64,000 bases of DNA from Seison nebaliae (lineage: Eukaryota > Rotifera > Pararotatoria > Seisonacea > Seisonidae), in the NCBI GenBank assembly GCA_023231475.1, contig JALJEE010002757.1, positions 1 to 64,000 on the forward strand, in the 5' to 3' direction. Both the position numbers and the translations under genes were made by a program. The notes under the pieces were generated by a model. That model saw only the letters and a list, made by a program, of their open reading frames with translations. It was not told the origin of the DNA and made no database searches. This document shows, piece by piece, positions 14,290 through 27,577 of the stretch; the stretch's first letter is position 1; each line of letters begins with the position of its first letter.

Positions 14290-14307
14290 GACTTTCGGCC
14301 GAAAGTC
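14290..14307. promoter_or_regulatory. 18-bp perfect palindrome
   Basis: GACTTTCGGCCGAAAGTC reads identically on both strands. It is unusually long and G+C-rich for this A+T-rich interval. It could be a dimeric transcription-factor site; no specific factor is claimed. Confidence 0.4.
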
Positions 14308-15029
14308 ACTTTCCCATCGATCAATTCTCGTATTTATTCGGTACCAACAAAAAATCGTTCAAATGTTATCCAATTGAGAAAATGAGTTCAGGAGGAAATG
14401 AATTTAATCGGAAATGAATCAATATGGTCGTTTAACTTCTCATTGGTGACGGTTTAGTATTAGATAACAATGATCAATATTGAACGATTGAAAGAAACGT
14501 TATAATGATTTGATGAATCATATTTATGTAGGATTGTTGGAAGAGATTTGAATTGAGAGATAAATTTATTCTATTATCATCAAGGAGTGAAATTTGCGGA
14601 AATAACGTTGTACACATTAAGTCATTAATGACCTTCTCTTGTTGAAGGGAATTTATTTATCCATCACTATTTTGATGATGAGTAAGAAACTTGAATTATT
14701 TTATGACGTTTATCAAACGTTCGGATTAGAAAGTGGCTCGTGTGTATATCACACAGAGAAGACTTGGCAGATACCGACGTATGTGCTACAACACTCTGTG
14801 TGTGTTGGGCGAATGTAAGTGAGTTTGCGTGTTCCAATTCTGCCACTCTATTTGTTCTTGACAACATGTTATTGATTGGATGGCAATGATCAAGAATAAT
14901 TTCCTTTTATTTGGGATAATATTGTATAATGATTTTGTATCACATGCATCTTTCGTCGTCTTTACCACTATGGCGGCCGACCGACCGACCGCTCTCTCCT
15001 TCTCATTTCCGAAAGAATTGCTCTTGCGC

Positions 15030-15096
15030 TCATTCTCTCCCCTCACTTACATCAGTCAGTCAGTCTTCCTCTCCAACTTGGACATGCAGACGAAAG
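15030..15096 (+). promoter_or_regulatory. Candidate promoter and short first exon
   Basis: A locally C+G-richer patch carries overlapping TCAGTCAGTCAGTC (about 15052-15065), which matches the arthropod initiator consensus TCAGT. About 25 nt on comes an ATG with four codons (MQTK), running into AAAG|GTAAAGT, a good 5' splice site near 15096. This is the expected appearance of a TSS followed by a small first exon and a long plus-strand intron. No partner exon was identified. The next plus-strand gene is the AHNAK-like one 29 kb away, but joining to its acceptor at 44083 in the MQTK frame would hit a stop, so any such link would have to be 5'-UTR or uORF. Confidence 0.35.
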
Positions 15097-17474
15097 GTAA
15101 AGTTACTCATTCATTTATGTTTCTTTCATTCTCCTTATTTTCGTCAACATCGTTCCGAATGCTCGTTACTTCCATCAAGATCATTATCATGGTTTTTCCG
15201 CTTTCTCCTCCATTCTCTTCCTTCTCTACCCCCCATCATTATCTCCATCATCAATCCTCCCCATCCTCCTCTACAACATTATACATCTGATAATAACTAC
15301 ATTAACAATCATAACGAATGCGCGAATTATCAATATTATCGTTTCCTTACTACTTTATCTTTCTATCGCCGTCCACAATCTTACATTGTATAATCATTAT
15401 CTTATAAAGAAAAACTGTTCTTTTTTCATTCCATAAATTCCATCTATTCATCATCATTTTGGGTCCTTCGAATTTCTTTTTAAATCAAATTTCGTATTTA
15501 AGTAAAATTATTTTCAAAAAAATAATTCAATTATTAATCATTTGGGAAGGATAAAAATTCCGTTTCCGAATCATGTTGATCAATGTATCGATTTGAATGA
15601 AATTGAGATGATGAAAATTGTAAAATCAGGAAAAATGGAATTTTGAGAAAAACAACATTAAAAACAAGAACTATTTCTCCATGGAAATTTATTAATATTT
15701 CAATTTTCTAATTATCAACAAATATTTAACAGTTTCCTGATTTCTCATTGAACAGAAGTTGTTTTCCCATTAATTACCGTGCTTCTAATCGAAAGTAACT
15801 CCAACAATCAATAACAACAACACAAAATCAATAGTGAGAATTTATATATTCTCAAATCACAATTTTCTCCTGAACATTTTCTCATTTTCTGATTGGCGTC
15901 AAAGCGTTTCGTTCGATTTAACGCACATTAGTTGAACGGATTCTCAATTGATTAACACGAATCGAAAGTTGATGAAATTTATCGGAAAAGAAATCATTCA
16001 ATTCATTTAATTTCAATCTCACCGAAACAATGCTTCGAATATCAACCGCATCAACTCCAAATCATATGACCAATAACTGATCATTTTATTCGAATTAATC
16101 ACTCGACACAATTCAAATTATTTTCAAACAATTTCAATTTCACTGGGATAAATATCATCTTTTTAATGAAAGAAATATTCGAATTCCATCAATCTTTTTC
16201 ATCGGCATATTTTCAAGGTTTGTTTTCACTTCTCTTCTTCTATCCAACACACGAAAATAGGAATTAGTAGAAAAATCGGAAGCATTTCCATGAAAAAATT
16301 CCATTTTATAATTTTTCTGAATTTCAGAATTTAAAATCATCAGTTAGTTCCATCATGAAATCACCGTTTCACAATCGAACAAATCCATTAGAGAGAGTGA
16401 ATTTAATGGACTTTAGATTCCACTTGGAAGGAACGTGAGTTTTATAGTTTGTAAATTTGAAGTTGAAGGAAAAATTTCATTGAAAAATTGGTTTTTTTTG
16501 GGACCAAACATTTTTTTTGAGTATTTCCATGAAAGTTGAGAATTATCGTCACAATAATTTGTCGACAGAAGAAGTGAGAGTTTTTTGGATTCTTTTGGAA
16601 GTCCAATCATCATTATTCAATCATCTTTCGACACAATTAAAATTGTTCACTAAATATTTTCATTCATTTATTCGTCATTCATGTACTACTTTTGTGACAG
16701 TGATGTCCATGTTATCTCATTCAATTCACTCGTTCAACACTTCCAGAATTTCGTGTGTAACTTCAAATTATCGTTGACTAAATAATTAACAATGGGAGAG
16801 TAAATATTTTTGGAAAAAATAAAGGAGTATTAAACAATTTGTACCGTTTCACAAAAAACTATCGACTAATTTTGCTGGAGACGGGAGTCGTGTTAAATGA
16901 CTTCCCGATTAGAATGTAGATAGTCTAAAATTTAAAGGTTGTGAAAAGACAACTTGTCTTGATACTATTACTGTGGAGACTGAAAGTAGAAGAAATGTAA
17001 AATAATAGTAATGTTTTTGGGCAATATCGATTTATGTGACGTCTATCAATTTACGGTTATAATATTTTTGGTGATGGTGACCGGATGAGAGGAGGGTGAA
17101 TGAAATTGAAGTCACATTGATGAGTGGATTTCAATCTAGTTTTATTGAAACAATCGAACTTAACAAGAATGAGAGATAGAGAAGAAAGATAGTTTTGGAT
17201 AACATTTTTTAAAATTTCTTTTGATTTGATGATACTCTCTTCAACGGCTGATTGACTTGTCAATTTAAATGGTAAATCAAACAATATATCATCGTCTAAC
17301 TTGATTGTTGTCTAATTCAAATTTAATAATTCTCTTATTAATTTGACGTATTTTGAATCATTCAACAATGAATGATGAATTTTAATTTTATTTTTTAAAT
17401 TAAATTAAATTAATTTGAAAATTTATTTAAAATTTCTTTTTGAAATTTTTCCATTATCAGGATTCTGAATTGTT

Positions 17475-17510
17475 AATCGTTTTGAAAGAAATTCTTTCAA
17501 AGAATCGATT
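17475..17510. repeat. Hairpin-forming inverted repeat
   Basis: TTTGAAAGAA and TTCTTTCAAA flank a single central A (17481-17501). Outer arms AATCG and CGATT extend it after small mismatches. Confidence 0.6.
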
Positions 17511-18195
17511 ATGAAGAGAACTCAGTGAATTTTTTCATGTAAATTGTCGTCATCGGAAACGGTTGTGTCGAAATTGAAGGAACGCCTCCTGTCCTTCTCG
17601 GTTGTAGATGGAAGAGTACGTATATGTTTGATTAAGACTTTCAACAAAACAAAATGATTCTATTGTAATTGTAAGGTTGAAATGAGTCGACGAGAGGAGG
17701 GAAATTAATTGGAAAATATGAGTATGAGTCAGATGGGACAGAGATCGGTGTCTGGAATATGTAATTTGTATGGAATTTATTCAACTATCATTTGCCGTGC
17801 AGAAAGATGAATGTTTGTTCAGGATGGGTCAACCAGTTTCCTGGAAATGTGAAACTTTCGTATTTTTCATTTTCCAATCAGGTTTAGTGAAATATTTGAT
17901 AAGAGTTAAAAGGAGAGATTGTGTGGGAAAGGAATGAGGCGAAACTGTTTATCAATTCAAATGGGTCACCCGCGATATGCCAGAATTGATTGATGAGGAA
18001 ATAACATCTAATAATTTTACCATTAGTAAGACTTATTGATCCTCTATAATTTCGGGAATATGTATTCGTTTTCGGAAGACACAACATAGAGAAATTCGTT
18101 ACATATGTTCTTATCTTCAACTACGCGATGGTAGTGGGTATCTTAATGTGTTCACAATAGGAAGTTCCTAGTCAGAGCATCTCCATTTTTCCCTG

Positions 18196-18246
18196 CACAC
18201 ACACACACACACACGCGCGCGCACACACATATACACACACACATAC
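18196..18246. repeat. CA/CG dinucleotide microsatellite
   Basis: About 50 bp of (CA)n interrupted by a (CG)n block and a TATA step. Confidence 0.95.
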
Positions 18247-21232
18247 AGAGAATGACTCAGACAGATTGTGCAAATTACGCAAATCATTTTCGGCTGTTCA
18301 TTTAGATGGATATGTGGAGATCTGTAGACTCCTGCCCCATTACTATTCCTACAATTATGTTCTTTCATTTCACTCACTGAAGCTACCTAGGTTGCTGGGT
18401 AAGTGTTTATCTGTCTACTCCTCCTTCTTTTCCTTAACAACAATTCCAAGAAATTTTATGTGATAGATGTCGATAGACGTATCTGAAGTCCAAACCATTA
18501 TGTACATGTAAGAGTTATGTAACAATTCGTTTTCATGTAAGCTCTCCCATCTCCTCCTCCGGAGATATGCTAGACCATATGCGAACATACATACGTATCT
18601 AAATGCAATAATTATTCTTGATGATTGGCGAATGATTTTAGTTAGTTGAATTACTCATATTTTCCTTTATTTTATTCCATCTTTCTATATCCATTTCCTT
18701 TTCGTTTCCTTTCCGCTCCTCGTCTGTCTCCTTTCTCAGTTGTCATTCATATTCCCTCAATTTACATTAATGATAATAATGATATTATCTTTCACCATTT
18801 ACTTCATCAGTCGGATAGAATGGAATTAGCGCGGTTTGAATACCATCTAATTTATTCGAACCATCTTCTTCCTTGAGTTGTATGATCTTTATCGGTTGGT
18901 GACTAATTCCATCCACCCTTCCATCACACTGAACGATTATTGGAACCTTATTAGCTAGAAGTGTTTTCCTTCGTCAATTGCGTCGAACGGTCTCCAGTTT
19001 TCTGTCACGCTTCTTCCCACGACAGATATACGTCGTCAATGGCAACATTGTGCATTTTCCTTTTAGTTCCTCCTTTTTTCCTCTTCCATAATTTTTCTTT
19101 TCTTTCACCCATAACTAAAGGAAGAAAGGAAATGATGATATGTACTAATACATACCTTTCTTCCTCTCATATACGAACAAATCCTCCTCCTCCTTCTACT
19201 CTCTTACCATCGTTCCCTCCTCATCCGTTCTAGTTAAGCCACGCACAAACACCGGTTCTTTAAATGATATATGATGTCTCAAAACTTTCTGCGCGGAACT
19301 TCCTAACATTCATTATTCAACAAATGCACTTCCAACTAATTCACATATGTTAATATACTCCAAACAACTTATCATAAAATTTTCAAGTGCACCGGTTTAT
19401 GAATTATTTCCGAAAAATAATTTAAATCTCGAAATATTTTCAAATTTCTGATAGGTATAATTTAATTTAAATTATTAAAAATATTCAAATTTTAAAATTT
19501 TCATTTCCATATCTGTCATGATGAGTTCCATCGTTTTCCCGATATATCGATCGGATTGAGATACTTATGTCAATTGGATTCGATAGATTAATAATTGGTA
19601 ACAGTTGACTTCCGTCTCGTTCAGCAATCGGTTTCAAATGATTTCGTTTTTATATGTTTGTATCATAAAATCATTTAGAAAATTGTCGATGATACCAATT
19701 TTAACGAGAAGTATAAAGAATTATAATGAATGTTTTTTTTTCGATGAGTGTATGGGAGGGGAGGAGTCGTGGAAAAGGAGTATGATCGAAAGTAATTTCA
19801 TATCCCAACCATTCTCTATGAGAAATTATTTGTCTTACCGTCTATCGATTGAGCGATTGAAGTTTGTGTTGAATAATTTCTTTATTTCATTTTTCGCGTT
19901 CAAAAAGAAGAAAATTCATGAAAGAGAATGTTTGTTGATTAAAGAAAATTTTCAATAAATTTTTATTTATCACCAAAAATTAATTTTATTATAATGTTCA
20001 CCATCACCTTGTTCGTCATTTATAACAAGTGAAATCATGATGATGATGATAAGTAAGTAAGTAAGTTGCGCGTCGTCAGTGACGGTGTGGTCTCGGACAT
20101 ATCACCTCTACATAACACAATTATTCAATGTCCAGGTGGTGGTTCGGTTGAACGATTGAAATTAATTATAATATCATCTCTAATAAATTCTTTTGTTAAT
20201 TTTTTTTTTCTTTTTCTCGTCGTCGTTACCATCGAACAATCGACTGTTATCGCTCGACAATTTCCCATGAAAAAGAAAATTAGAAGCAATTATTTCAATG
20301 AAATTCTTAAACATTTCACTTAATGAAAATTTATTGAGAAATTCATTTTCTTTCACGTTAAAATTATCATCATTCGAAATTTTGAAACTTATTCGATTTC
20401 ATGAGAATCGAATGGAACTTTCTCGTCGATTTGATCTCGATTGGGGAGTTCGATTAAAGTACGTTGGAGAAGTCGATTGATGGTGGGGACAGGTAGATGG
20501 TCATGAAAGCCATTAACTACATTCGTCCGTCACGTTTGGGAGATATTAAGGGAGAAGAGGAATTAAATTTTAATGTGAATTAATCGGAAATCGCGTTTGT
20601 TCTGTCGAACTTTCATTTTTGTTTGATGTACATATTATAGAACGATTGAGGATGGACGGCCATTTCAGGAAGGGGGAAATGAACAGTCTCTCAATGTATT
20701 TCATCGACATTGGATGTTTATTGTTTTTCTATGAAAATAATTAATGTAAAGTGGAATAATTAGCAGAAATGATGATGATTTGTGAAGATGGATTGATGAT
20801 AAGAGTATGATTTAAATAGGAGAGGAGTATTGATAGGATGAACTTTCGTATTCATTTTACTCCACCACATTTCCCACGAACGACTAGTGCTGAAATGAAC
20901 AACATATTATTCTGGTATAATTTCATGTCGAATTCGACCTATTTAGACGTATGAGAAGTGATTCAAAATGTCAGGGACACCGTCAACTTCACCAAGTTGC
21001 CTTTCCTCGTTCGGCGAAGTGAACGAGTGTGCGAAAAGGCAATGCCACCAACTTTCAACAACGTTTCTGTTTATTATGAGTTGAAGCATGAAAGAAGTCT
21101 TTTGAATCAAAATAAGATTTTTTCTTCTTTCGATACTACACGTTCCATCGACACGTCTTATCGAATATATGTTCTCTTACGACGAGCGTCTTACACCGGA
21201 GGAAGATGTGATTAATCGTTGGGAGTTAAGTG

Positions 21233-21270
21233 GATGATGATGATGATGATGATGATAATGATGATGATGA
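21233..21270. repeat. GAT trinucleotide microsatellite
   Basis: Nearly uninterrupted (GAT)n with one GATAAT step. Confidence 0.95.
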
Positions 21271-22440
21271 ATTGATATGAATGATAAAGTGAAATAAATT
21301 AAAAATTGAATTTGTAATACAATCGATTCATATGTACGTCATGTTTTATGATAATGAATATGAACGAGAAATGATGAAAGAAGGAATGAAGGCGAAGTTG
21401 AACAGAAGTAATTTATTCGCCTATTCACTCTGTTTATGTTTCATATGGCGAATGGGTTGCTGTTGTTCTTGTTGCTGGGCCGAGTGGAACACACTTGAAG
21501 GAATTAGACGTTTTCCTTTTTTCCTTCTCTCATTGTCGTAATTGTGATTGGAAGTCATTGTTCGGACGACAAAGGTCATCCCACTTATGTAGTAGTAATA
21601 GTAGTAGTTGGTGGGGGGGTTACGTTTAGGTGTTGTTGTTGGAGAAGTGATTTGTGTCGATGAAATAAATAAGGAGAGTAAATAAAGTGTCGGGGTGGGG
21701 GGCATTGTGTGAAGTGAGAGGAATGGAAGTGTTCGTGAAACACCGGAGAGTAATGAAGATGCCTGAAGAATGAAGGAGCAGCAGCAAAAGCAACCATGGA
21801 ACGGAGACGTATTAACAAATTAATAGGAAACATATTTTCTTATTGAATTTCATTCAATTTTATAGTTTATGAATGATGTAATAGTATTTCGTTGATGTGT
21901 GGATAATGATGGATCGACGGACGAATGGTTACACTTTATCGTACAGTTGGTTCAACTGATATATTAGTAATAACATCTCCAATCATCAATATGTTAATAA
22001 TGAAAATAGTTTTCCTGTTCATAAATAGGAAGAATTATCGTCGGAACTTTTGTGTCATAATATTTCTTGTACGCTTCACGTCACTGCCATCATTCATTCC
22101 GTTCACTAATAGTGCGTATGTGGGATGAGATTGTGTAAGAATTGTTGTCTATATTAGTGTATTGAATGCATATTTATATTTACTTCCGCTACCTAATTAT
22201 ATTCGATGCCAAAATACTTTTCTTCGACTTCTTCAATCAATTGTTGAAGGTCGCAACTTTCCATCCAGCATTCATTCTCTCCTTTCACTTATTTATTTAC
22301 GTATTCTCTCCTTTCCTACTGGGCAAGCGACGTAAAATTCTGGGCCTTTCTTCCTTCCTCTAGCACGACTTGAGCAATACGACCAATAACTTCCTCTCAT
22401 TCTACCTATCTAACCTCTCTCTCATTGACTGTATATTTAT

Positions 22441-22471
22441 GTGTGTGTGTGTGTGTGTATGTGTGTGTGTT
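22441..22471. repeat. TG dinucleotide microsatellite
   Basis: (GT)n with one AT interruption. Confidence 0.95.
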
Positions 22472-25400
22472 GGAAACAAATGTCTTCATTCTCCACAATA
22501 TTAATAATAGGAGACTAACTGTTGAACTAAACACCAGTTAGCGCAAAAACTAATGAAGCAATATGGGGAAGAGTAATGAATTCTGGTGAAGGCTTTTGCT
22601 GCGCACTTTTCTTTTAAACACATCTCCTCAGAATTTCATTTAAATTCTAATAAGTTTTCGAGAAGACGTACCACCATCAAAACGAGAGGAAAGGAAGAAG
22701 CAAATCCGATCAGCACTCGATCAGAAGAAGGAAACGGTTTGAAGGATAAAATTATGAAAATTAGTTGATAAAGTTTTAAAGTTGAATGAAGCGAATGGTC
22801 GAACATCTTGTTCAAATGTCCAGACCCCCATCCTCCCCATCAAATACTTTCTCTACAACACAAGATTTGGTTGATGGAGGAGAAGGTTCATCTATTACGT
22901 ATTAACCATCGATTGTTCATGTACACTCACACTGCATCGTCTTCAGAACGAGACCAAGCACATTAGTAGACAAATAATATGATATGTCGCTACTTCACAT
23001 GAAATTTCAATTATTTCTAATGTAAAAACGAACTTCCTGTTCATGTTAAAGAAAGCAGTCTGGAGTTGTAATGTTATATAATTATCCATCAGATACTATG
23101 GAACATTACTTCTTCCAATACACCATATATTCTCCTCATGTACATCCTATTTACGTGTACTTTATTTTATGTTGTTGTTGATGTCGTTGTTGAGGACGAT
23201 GATGTCGAGTGACCTACACAAATTAATTGGGAAACGAATCAAATTCAATTTATTCTTTCTTTCGAATTAGTTGGTTTTTCTTAAATTACTCCTCTATGGG
23301 GTTAAACCGCGCGCTTTAATATTATTATGTAATTCTCATTAAGTCGAACGTTTCGACCACTTGACTACGGAAATTAATCATAATCGAATTAGTCGATGAT
23401 TAATTAAAGGAAATCAGGAAATAATTTCACGAGAATCATTTAAAAATTAAAAGAAGAATTTATTCGAATAATTCTTCTTATTGTTCTTCTTCTTGTCGTT
23501 GTTGTTATTATTACTTTTCTGTTAACATTAATAATTACAGTTAACAATACGCAATTTCTTCTTATTTTTTCATCATTAATTCTATCAATTCAAATGAATA
23601 AAATGGTTTGTAAAGAACGATTGAAATGATGTCGATTTCCTAAGTCGGAGTGAAGCAATTGAAGAAATGAATTTCTCAAATTGTTTTTCGACCGACGAAA
23701 TTCTTTAATCAATCGACGACTTCATAGAGGAGAAACGATTTATTTTCTAATCGATCCCTATAAGGAAGTGGGGAAAACGATCGCTATCACTTTCTAATGG
23801 AACTGATCGTTGACAGTGTATTGAATTGGAATGGTAAATATTTCCATAAGAGAATGTTATTGAAGATCGATATCTCCAGATGATTCTCTTTCATTTTTTT
23901 TCTTTGTTCAAATATTTTGAATTCAATAAATTTTTCAGACCATTTCCTCAGTATTATTTTGTGAAGAAATTACGTAATTTCTTTCCGATTAAAGAATGGT
24001 ATTGTTTTAGGGAGAATTTTTTTCCTCTTTTATGTATTTCGCCTTCGTCCAATAATCACCATCATCATCACCGTCGCCGTAGCATTTAATGGAGGAAAGA
24101 TATATCCATCACGTTGATGAGTGATATGATGAATAAGAGTTTGTAGTTTGTGGGGAAGAATAATAAATTAATCGTGATTAATATAATTATTATCATTCAT
24201 GTTGTTGTTGTTGTTGTTGACGGGAACGGTGAAAGAGATGTTGGACAATTCCTACATAAATTGCTCTGTCGCACGAATGAATTGTAAAGTTCGTTTCTTT
24301 TGGGCGAGTGGTGGAAGGGAAGAGATTCGTCCAAACGTCACAGTAGTCGATAGTAGTAGTAGTAGTAGAAGGAAGAATTGTCTATTTTCTAATGTAACTT
24401 CTTTTCTCTGAAGTGGTGCACACAAAATCAGGTTTGATGTAACTTCATCATATATACGATGAGAGGAGGAGAGACATTGTATATATTCGTAATGGAACAT
24501 AAAGTTGTAGAGCGAAATTATCTGATGGCATTTTATGCAAATCGAACATTCCGTTATTGTCTTTCTGTTTGTTCTATTGAAGGATGTAAGTATATTTATA
24601 TATAAATCCGTCGACATTCGTCAACATTCGTCGAGAGATAAAATCGATATTCAACATCAATTGGAGAAGTAGATCGATATTATTTCATTCCACTAATTTC
24701 TCGATTGATGCCTTTTTATTTATCTCTCTCAATATGATGATCCCATTCATCATATCTCTCATTGTTATGGATATTATTCATCTGATTATCATGTTGAGAA
24801 ATATTACTTTTCTTCACCTCCCTCCACACACACACAACATCCAAACCAGAAGAATAAGACAAATCTAATTCAAGTGCTAATCATATGCACCGAAATGCCT
24901 TCTAATGAGAATCATCAAAAATTATAATAATCTTAATTTAATAACATTAAACGGACAAAATATCTCTCGTTTGTCTGTCCCCCCAAAAACCAAGTCGAAC
25001 TAACATCATCATCAACAACAACAACAACAACAACAGTAATAAGTATTCCTTCCCAGAGGGAATACCGCACAATTCCTCATTTCATCCAAAATTCCATTAA
25101 GTCACTTATTTTTATTGCGTCGTCTTATCTAATCGATATTCCATCTCATCCGCGTGAAAGAAGAGAATGTAATTAATCCGATTCTAATTAAAATTCCTAT
25201 TTCGTCATTCATTTAACCATTAATGGTGTTGGACGGTGGAAAAATTTAATTTAAATTTTTATTGAGATTTTCATTGAGATGTTCATTCCACCCAACGACG
25301 ATGGTGGAATGAAGCATTTTTAACGTATCTCTTCCTCCATCATCACTTTTATCATCATACGTATTAATTACATCATTCGTTTTTTTATCATCGACATCAT

Positions 25401-26483
25401 CATCACCATCATCACCATCATCATGATTTCATCCGTCCCCCTCCGATCCACACGTCCACACATATACATCAATTAAAACTGATGATCATGAGGAATCGAA
25501 TTCTTTAAATGACATATGAAGTTACATCTTCCACACATTCATTCGGGACCATTGTCAGTTTTCATTCTTTTTTCAAATAACAACTTCAATTCCTTCAAAT
25601 TCCTCTTCAATGGTGAACTTACGAACTCGTACGACTTTCCGAATGTCTAAGCATAAACATCATTCAAACCATCCAAGAAAGATGGGAACCAGTGAGACTC
25701 GATCTCTCACAATACTTCCTACTTTCGCTGCAACTTGGTCATATTCCGTCGATGGTACGACAAATCCCGTCAAACCATCAAATTTCCATTTGTTTTCCAT
25801 TCAATTTTCCTTTATCGTCTCAATTGCTCAATCCGATGAAATCTTTTACTTTCCTTCATCCAAATGAACTTCTCACACATTCTCAAAAGGTACTTTTTAT
25901 GCTTTCTCATTTCCTCACTTTATTTTCGTCTTCTCCTTTTTAAGACAGACTAATCAATTTAATAGATGGACAACTTCGTTTTCACTGAACTTGTGTGAAC
26001 ATGAAGTCTTTCAACACCTCCACAGGAACTTCTCATAAAATTTCTCTATTTATAAATTTTATGCTCATCCATTTCCATCAGAATGAATTCGACGGAAATT
26101 TTCAACTCTTTTTTTCCAAAAGAAAATTATTCTCTTCCAAATATCACTAATTGAAGTAAGTAATTAAATAAATATAAATTTAATGTGAGACATTTAAAGT
26201 TTTTACAAATTTTATATTTCCAATCAGATTTTCACTTTTATCGTGTTTGGTGGAAAAACATTGTGATGAATTTATGAGAATTCTTCTTCATTTTCCACAT
26301 TCGATAGAATAAAGAAAAATTACGATTAATTCGTTAGGCAATCTGAAGGACGGCGTATTGGATAGCTGATCGTTTCTTTTCGGATTCTATCGATAAATTA
26401 GAAGTAACATAAACGACTTATTATCAATGACCATTCCATCATTCGTTATTTCACAACAATGACTATTAGGAAATGATAATTTC

Positions 26484-26795
26484 TCACATACTATCGTTCA
26501 ATTTTTTATAAGCACCATCATCATCGTCATCACCATTATCGAAGTTTACTCCGACGAAATATTCTTCAAAATTCTCCATTCCACTATTTACGTCAATTTT
26601 TAATATTAAACTAATTAAATGATAATGATGATGATGATACGAAGGAAAACGATTAGGATTTCCATTTTCTATTCTATCCCCAATTCCATCTATGAAATGT
26701 TCGGGGAGAAAAGGATTCATTGATTGAATGTGCACAGATTCCTCTTCGTTCACATTCCTATGACTTACGTCATTAACTGCGTTTGACTATGATAA
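26484..26795 (-). CDS. Possible exon of an unknown protein
   Basis: A minus-strand frame of about 100 codons ends at TGA and is preceded by a TAG/acceptor-like ATAG. Its composition is more protein-like than that of its neighbours: MNPFLPEHFIDGIGDRIENG, then a His run, then ENFEEYFVGVNFDNGD with an Asp run. The first internal ATG would give 78 aa. No domain was recognised. The His and Asp runs come from CAT/GAT repeats, which are common in this interval, so a chance frame is quite possible. Confidence 0.22.
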
Positions 26796-27499
26796 ATAAA
26801 TAGAATGTTTCCACATATGTTCCATTTCCTTCCAATTTAACCTCTTTATCGTATCGTCGACAAGCCGACGAGTTTCTTCATTCGTTTATCTGGCAACTAC
26901 TATGAGTCATCATCATCATCATCATCATTACTAATTAATCATCATCGTTCTTCTTCCATTTCCGGACCATTGCTACTCAAATATAAATCATCTTTTTCAT
27001 GAATTTTTTCATGTTTAATTTCCTAATTGTTTCTCTCTTCTTCTTCTCTCTGGCAGTTTTATTTCTTTTTCTATCTTCATTTCTCAACATTTTTAAAATC
27101 ATCTTCAAAACCACGAAAATTGTAAACAAACATTTAAGTTTATCGCAACAATCAATCCATTGTCAATTATTCAATTTCGTCGTTAACCAACTGCACGTTA
27201 AACAATTGACGGACGAGAAATAATAAAATAAACTGGTGGAAAATTGAAGATAGAAAACTTTTTAGTCATTTAAGTTTATCTCACAATCGTGTTGGAATAC
27301 TCTTTTTCCGAACAGACTTATACCAATTTAACAACTTCTATTCAGTTTCAATTTTCTTTCTTCAATTCCAATTCTTCACTTCTTTCTCTTCTCTCTCTCT
27401 CTCTCTCTCTAAACATTTCTACAACAATTTCAAAAAAATATTGTCATTTGTTCGAGCAGAATCGAAAACATTTATTTTAATTTTAACACCTTTCTTAAC

Positions 27500-27577
27500 A
27501 TAATACGATTAAGAAGATCAAAGAACAAAAAGTAGAAGAACTTCTAAATTATCATTTGTTCTTTGCATTCGTATTAT
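27500..27577. ncRNA. Long hairpin, structured-RNA candidate
   Basis: Left arm ATAATACG...CAAAGAACAAA pairs with right arm TTTGTTCTTTG...CGTATTAT: 8 bp and 11 bp of perfect stem separated by an asymmetric internal loop. A small inner stem AGAAG/CTTCT sits inside the terminal loop. Size and shape are compatible with a pre-miRNA-like RNA or the ends of a small MITE. Transcription is unknown. Confidence 0.3.

Larger units (their letters stand above)
11555..14999. other. Gene-free interval, part 1
   Basis: Starts with the 3' region of the carrier gene. It then holds only A+T-rich sequence with short open frames of low-complexity composition. Notable items are a heptamer array at 12167-12192 and an 18-bp perfect palindrome at 14290-14307. 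No gene was recognised on either strand. Confidence 0.5.
15097..20000. other. Gene-free interval, part 2
   Basis: No convincing coding sequence was seen. Contents are a 21-bp palindrome with outer arms (17475-17510), a CA/CG microsatellite (18196-18246), and several pyrimidine-rich stretches (18640-18760, 19050-19230) that give random Ser/Phe/Leu-rich open frames. Confidence 0.5.
20001..25000. other. Gene-free interval, part 3
   Basis: No recognised gene. It contains GAT repeats (21233-21270), a TG microsatellite (22441-22471), GTT repeats (24201-24219) and TAG repeats (about 24347-24370). The frames through 21421-21705 (-) and 24199-24411 (+) are driven by these repeats and I cannot support them as genes. 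Confidence 0.5.

Noticed and set aside
14880-15393. Two overlapping plus-strand frames of about 140-150 aa
   Set aside because: Overlap in different frames with Ser/Phe/Pro/His-rich random composition. Only the short MQTK segment with its donor site is worth testing.
21421-21705. Minus-strand Gln- and Tyr-run frame
   Set aside because: Homopolymer runs derive from trinucleotide repeats. There is no convincing start, domain or splice context.
24199-24411. Frame starting with a Leu run, and its opposite-strand counterpart 24252-24617 with a hydrophobic stretch
   Set aside because: The hydrophobic or Leu/Ser runs come from GTT and TAG microsatellites. The rest resembles nothing and is not supported on either strand.
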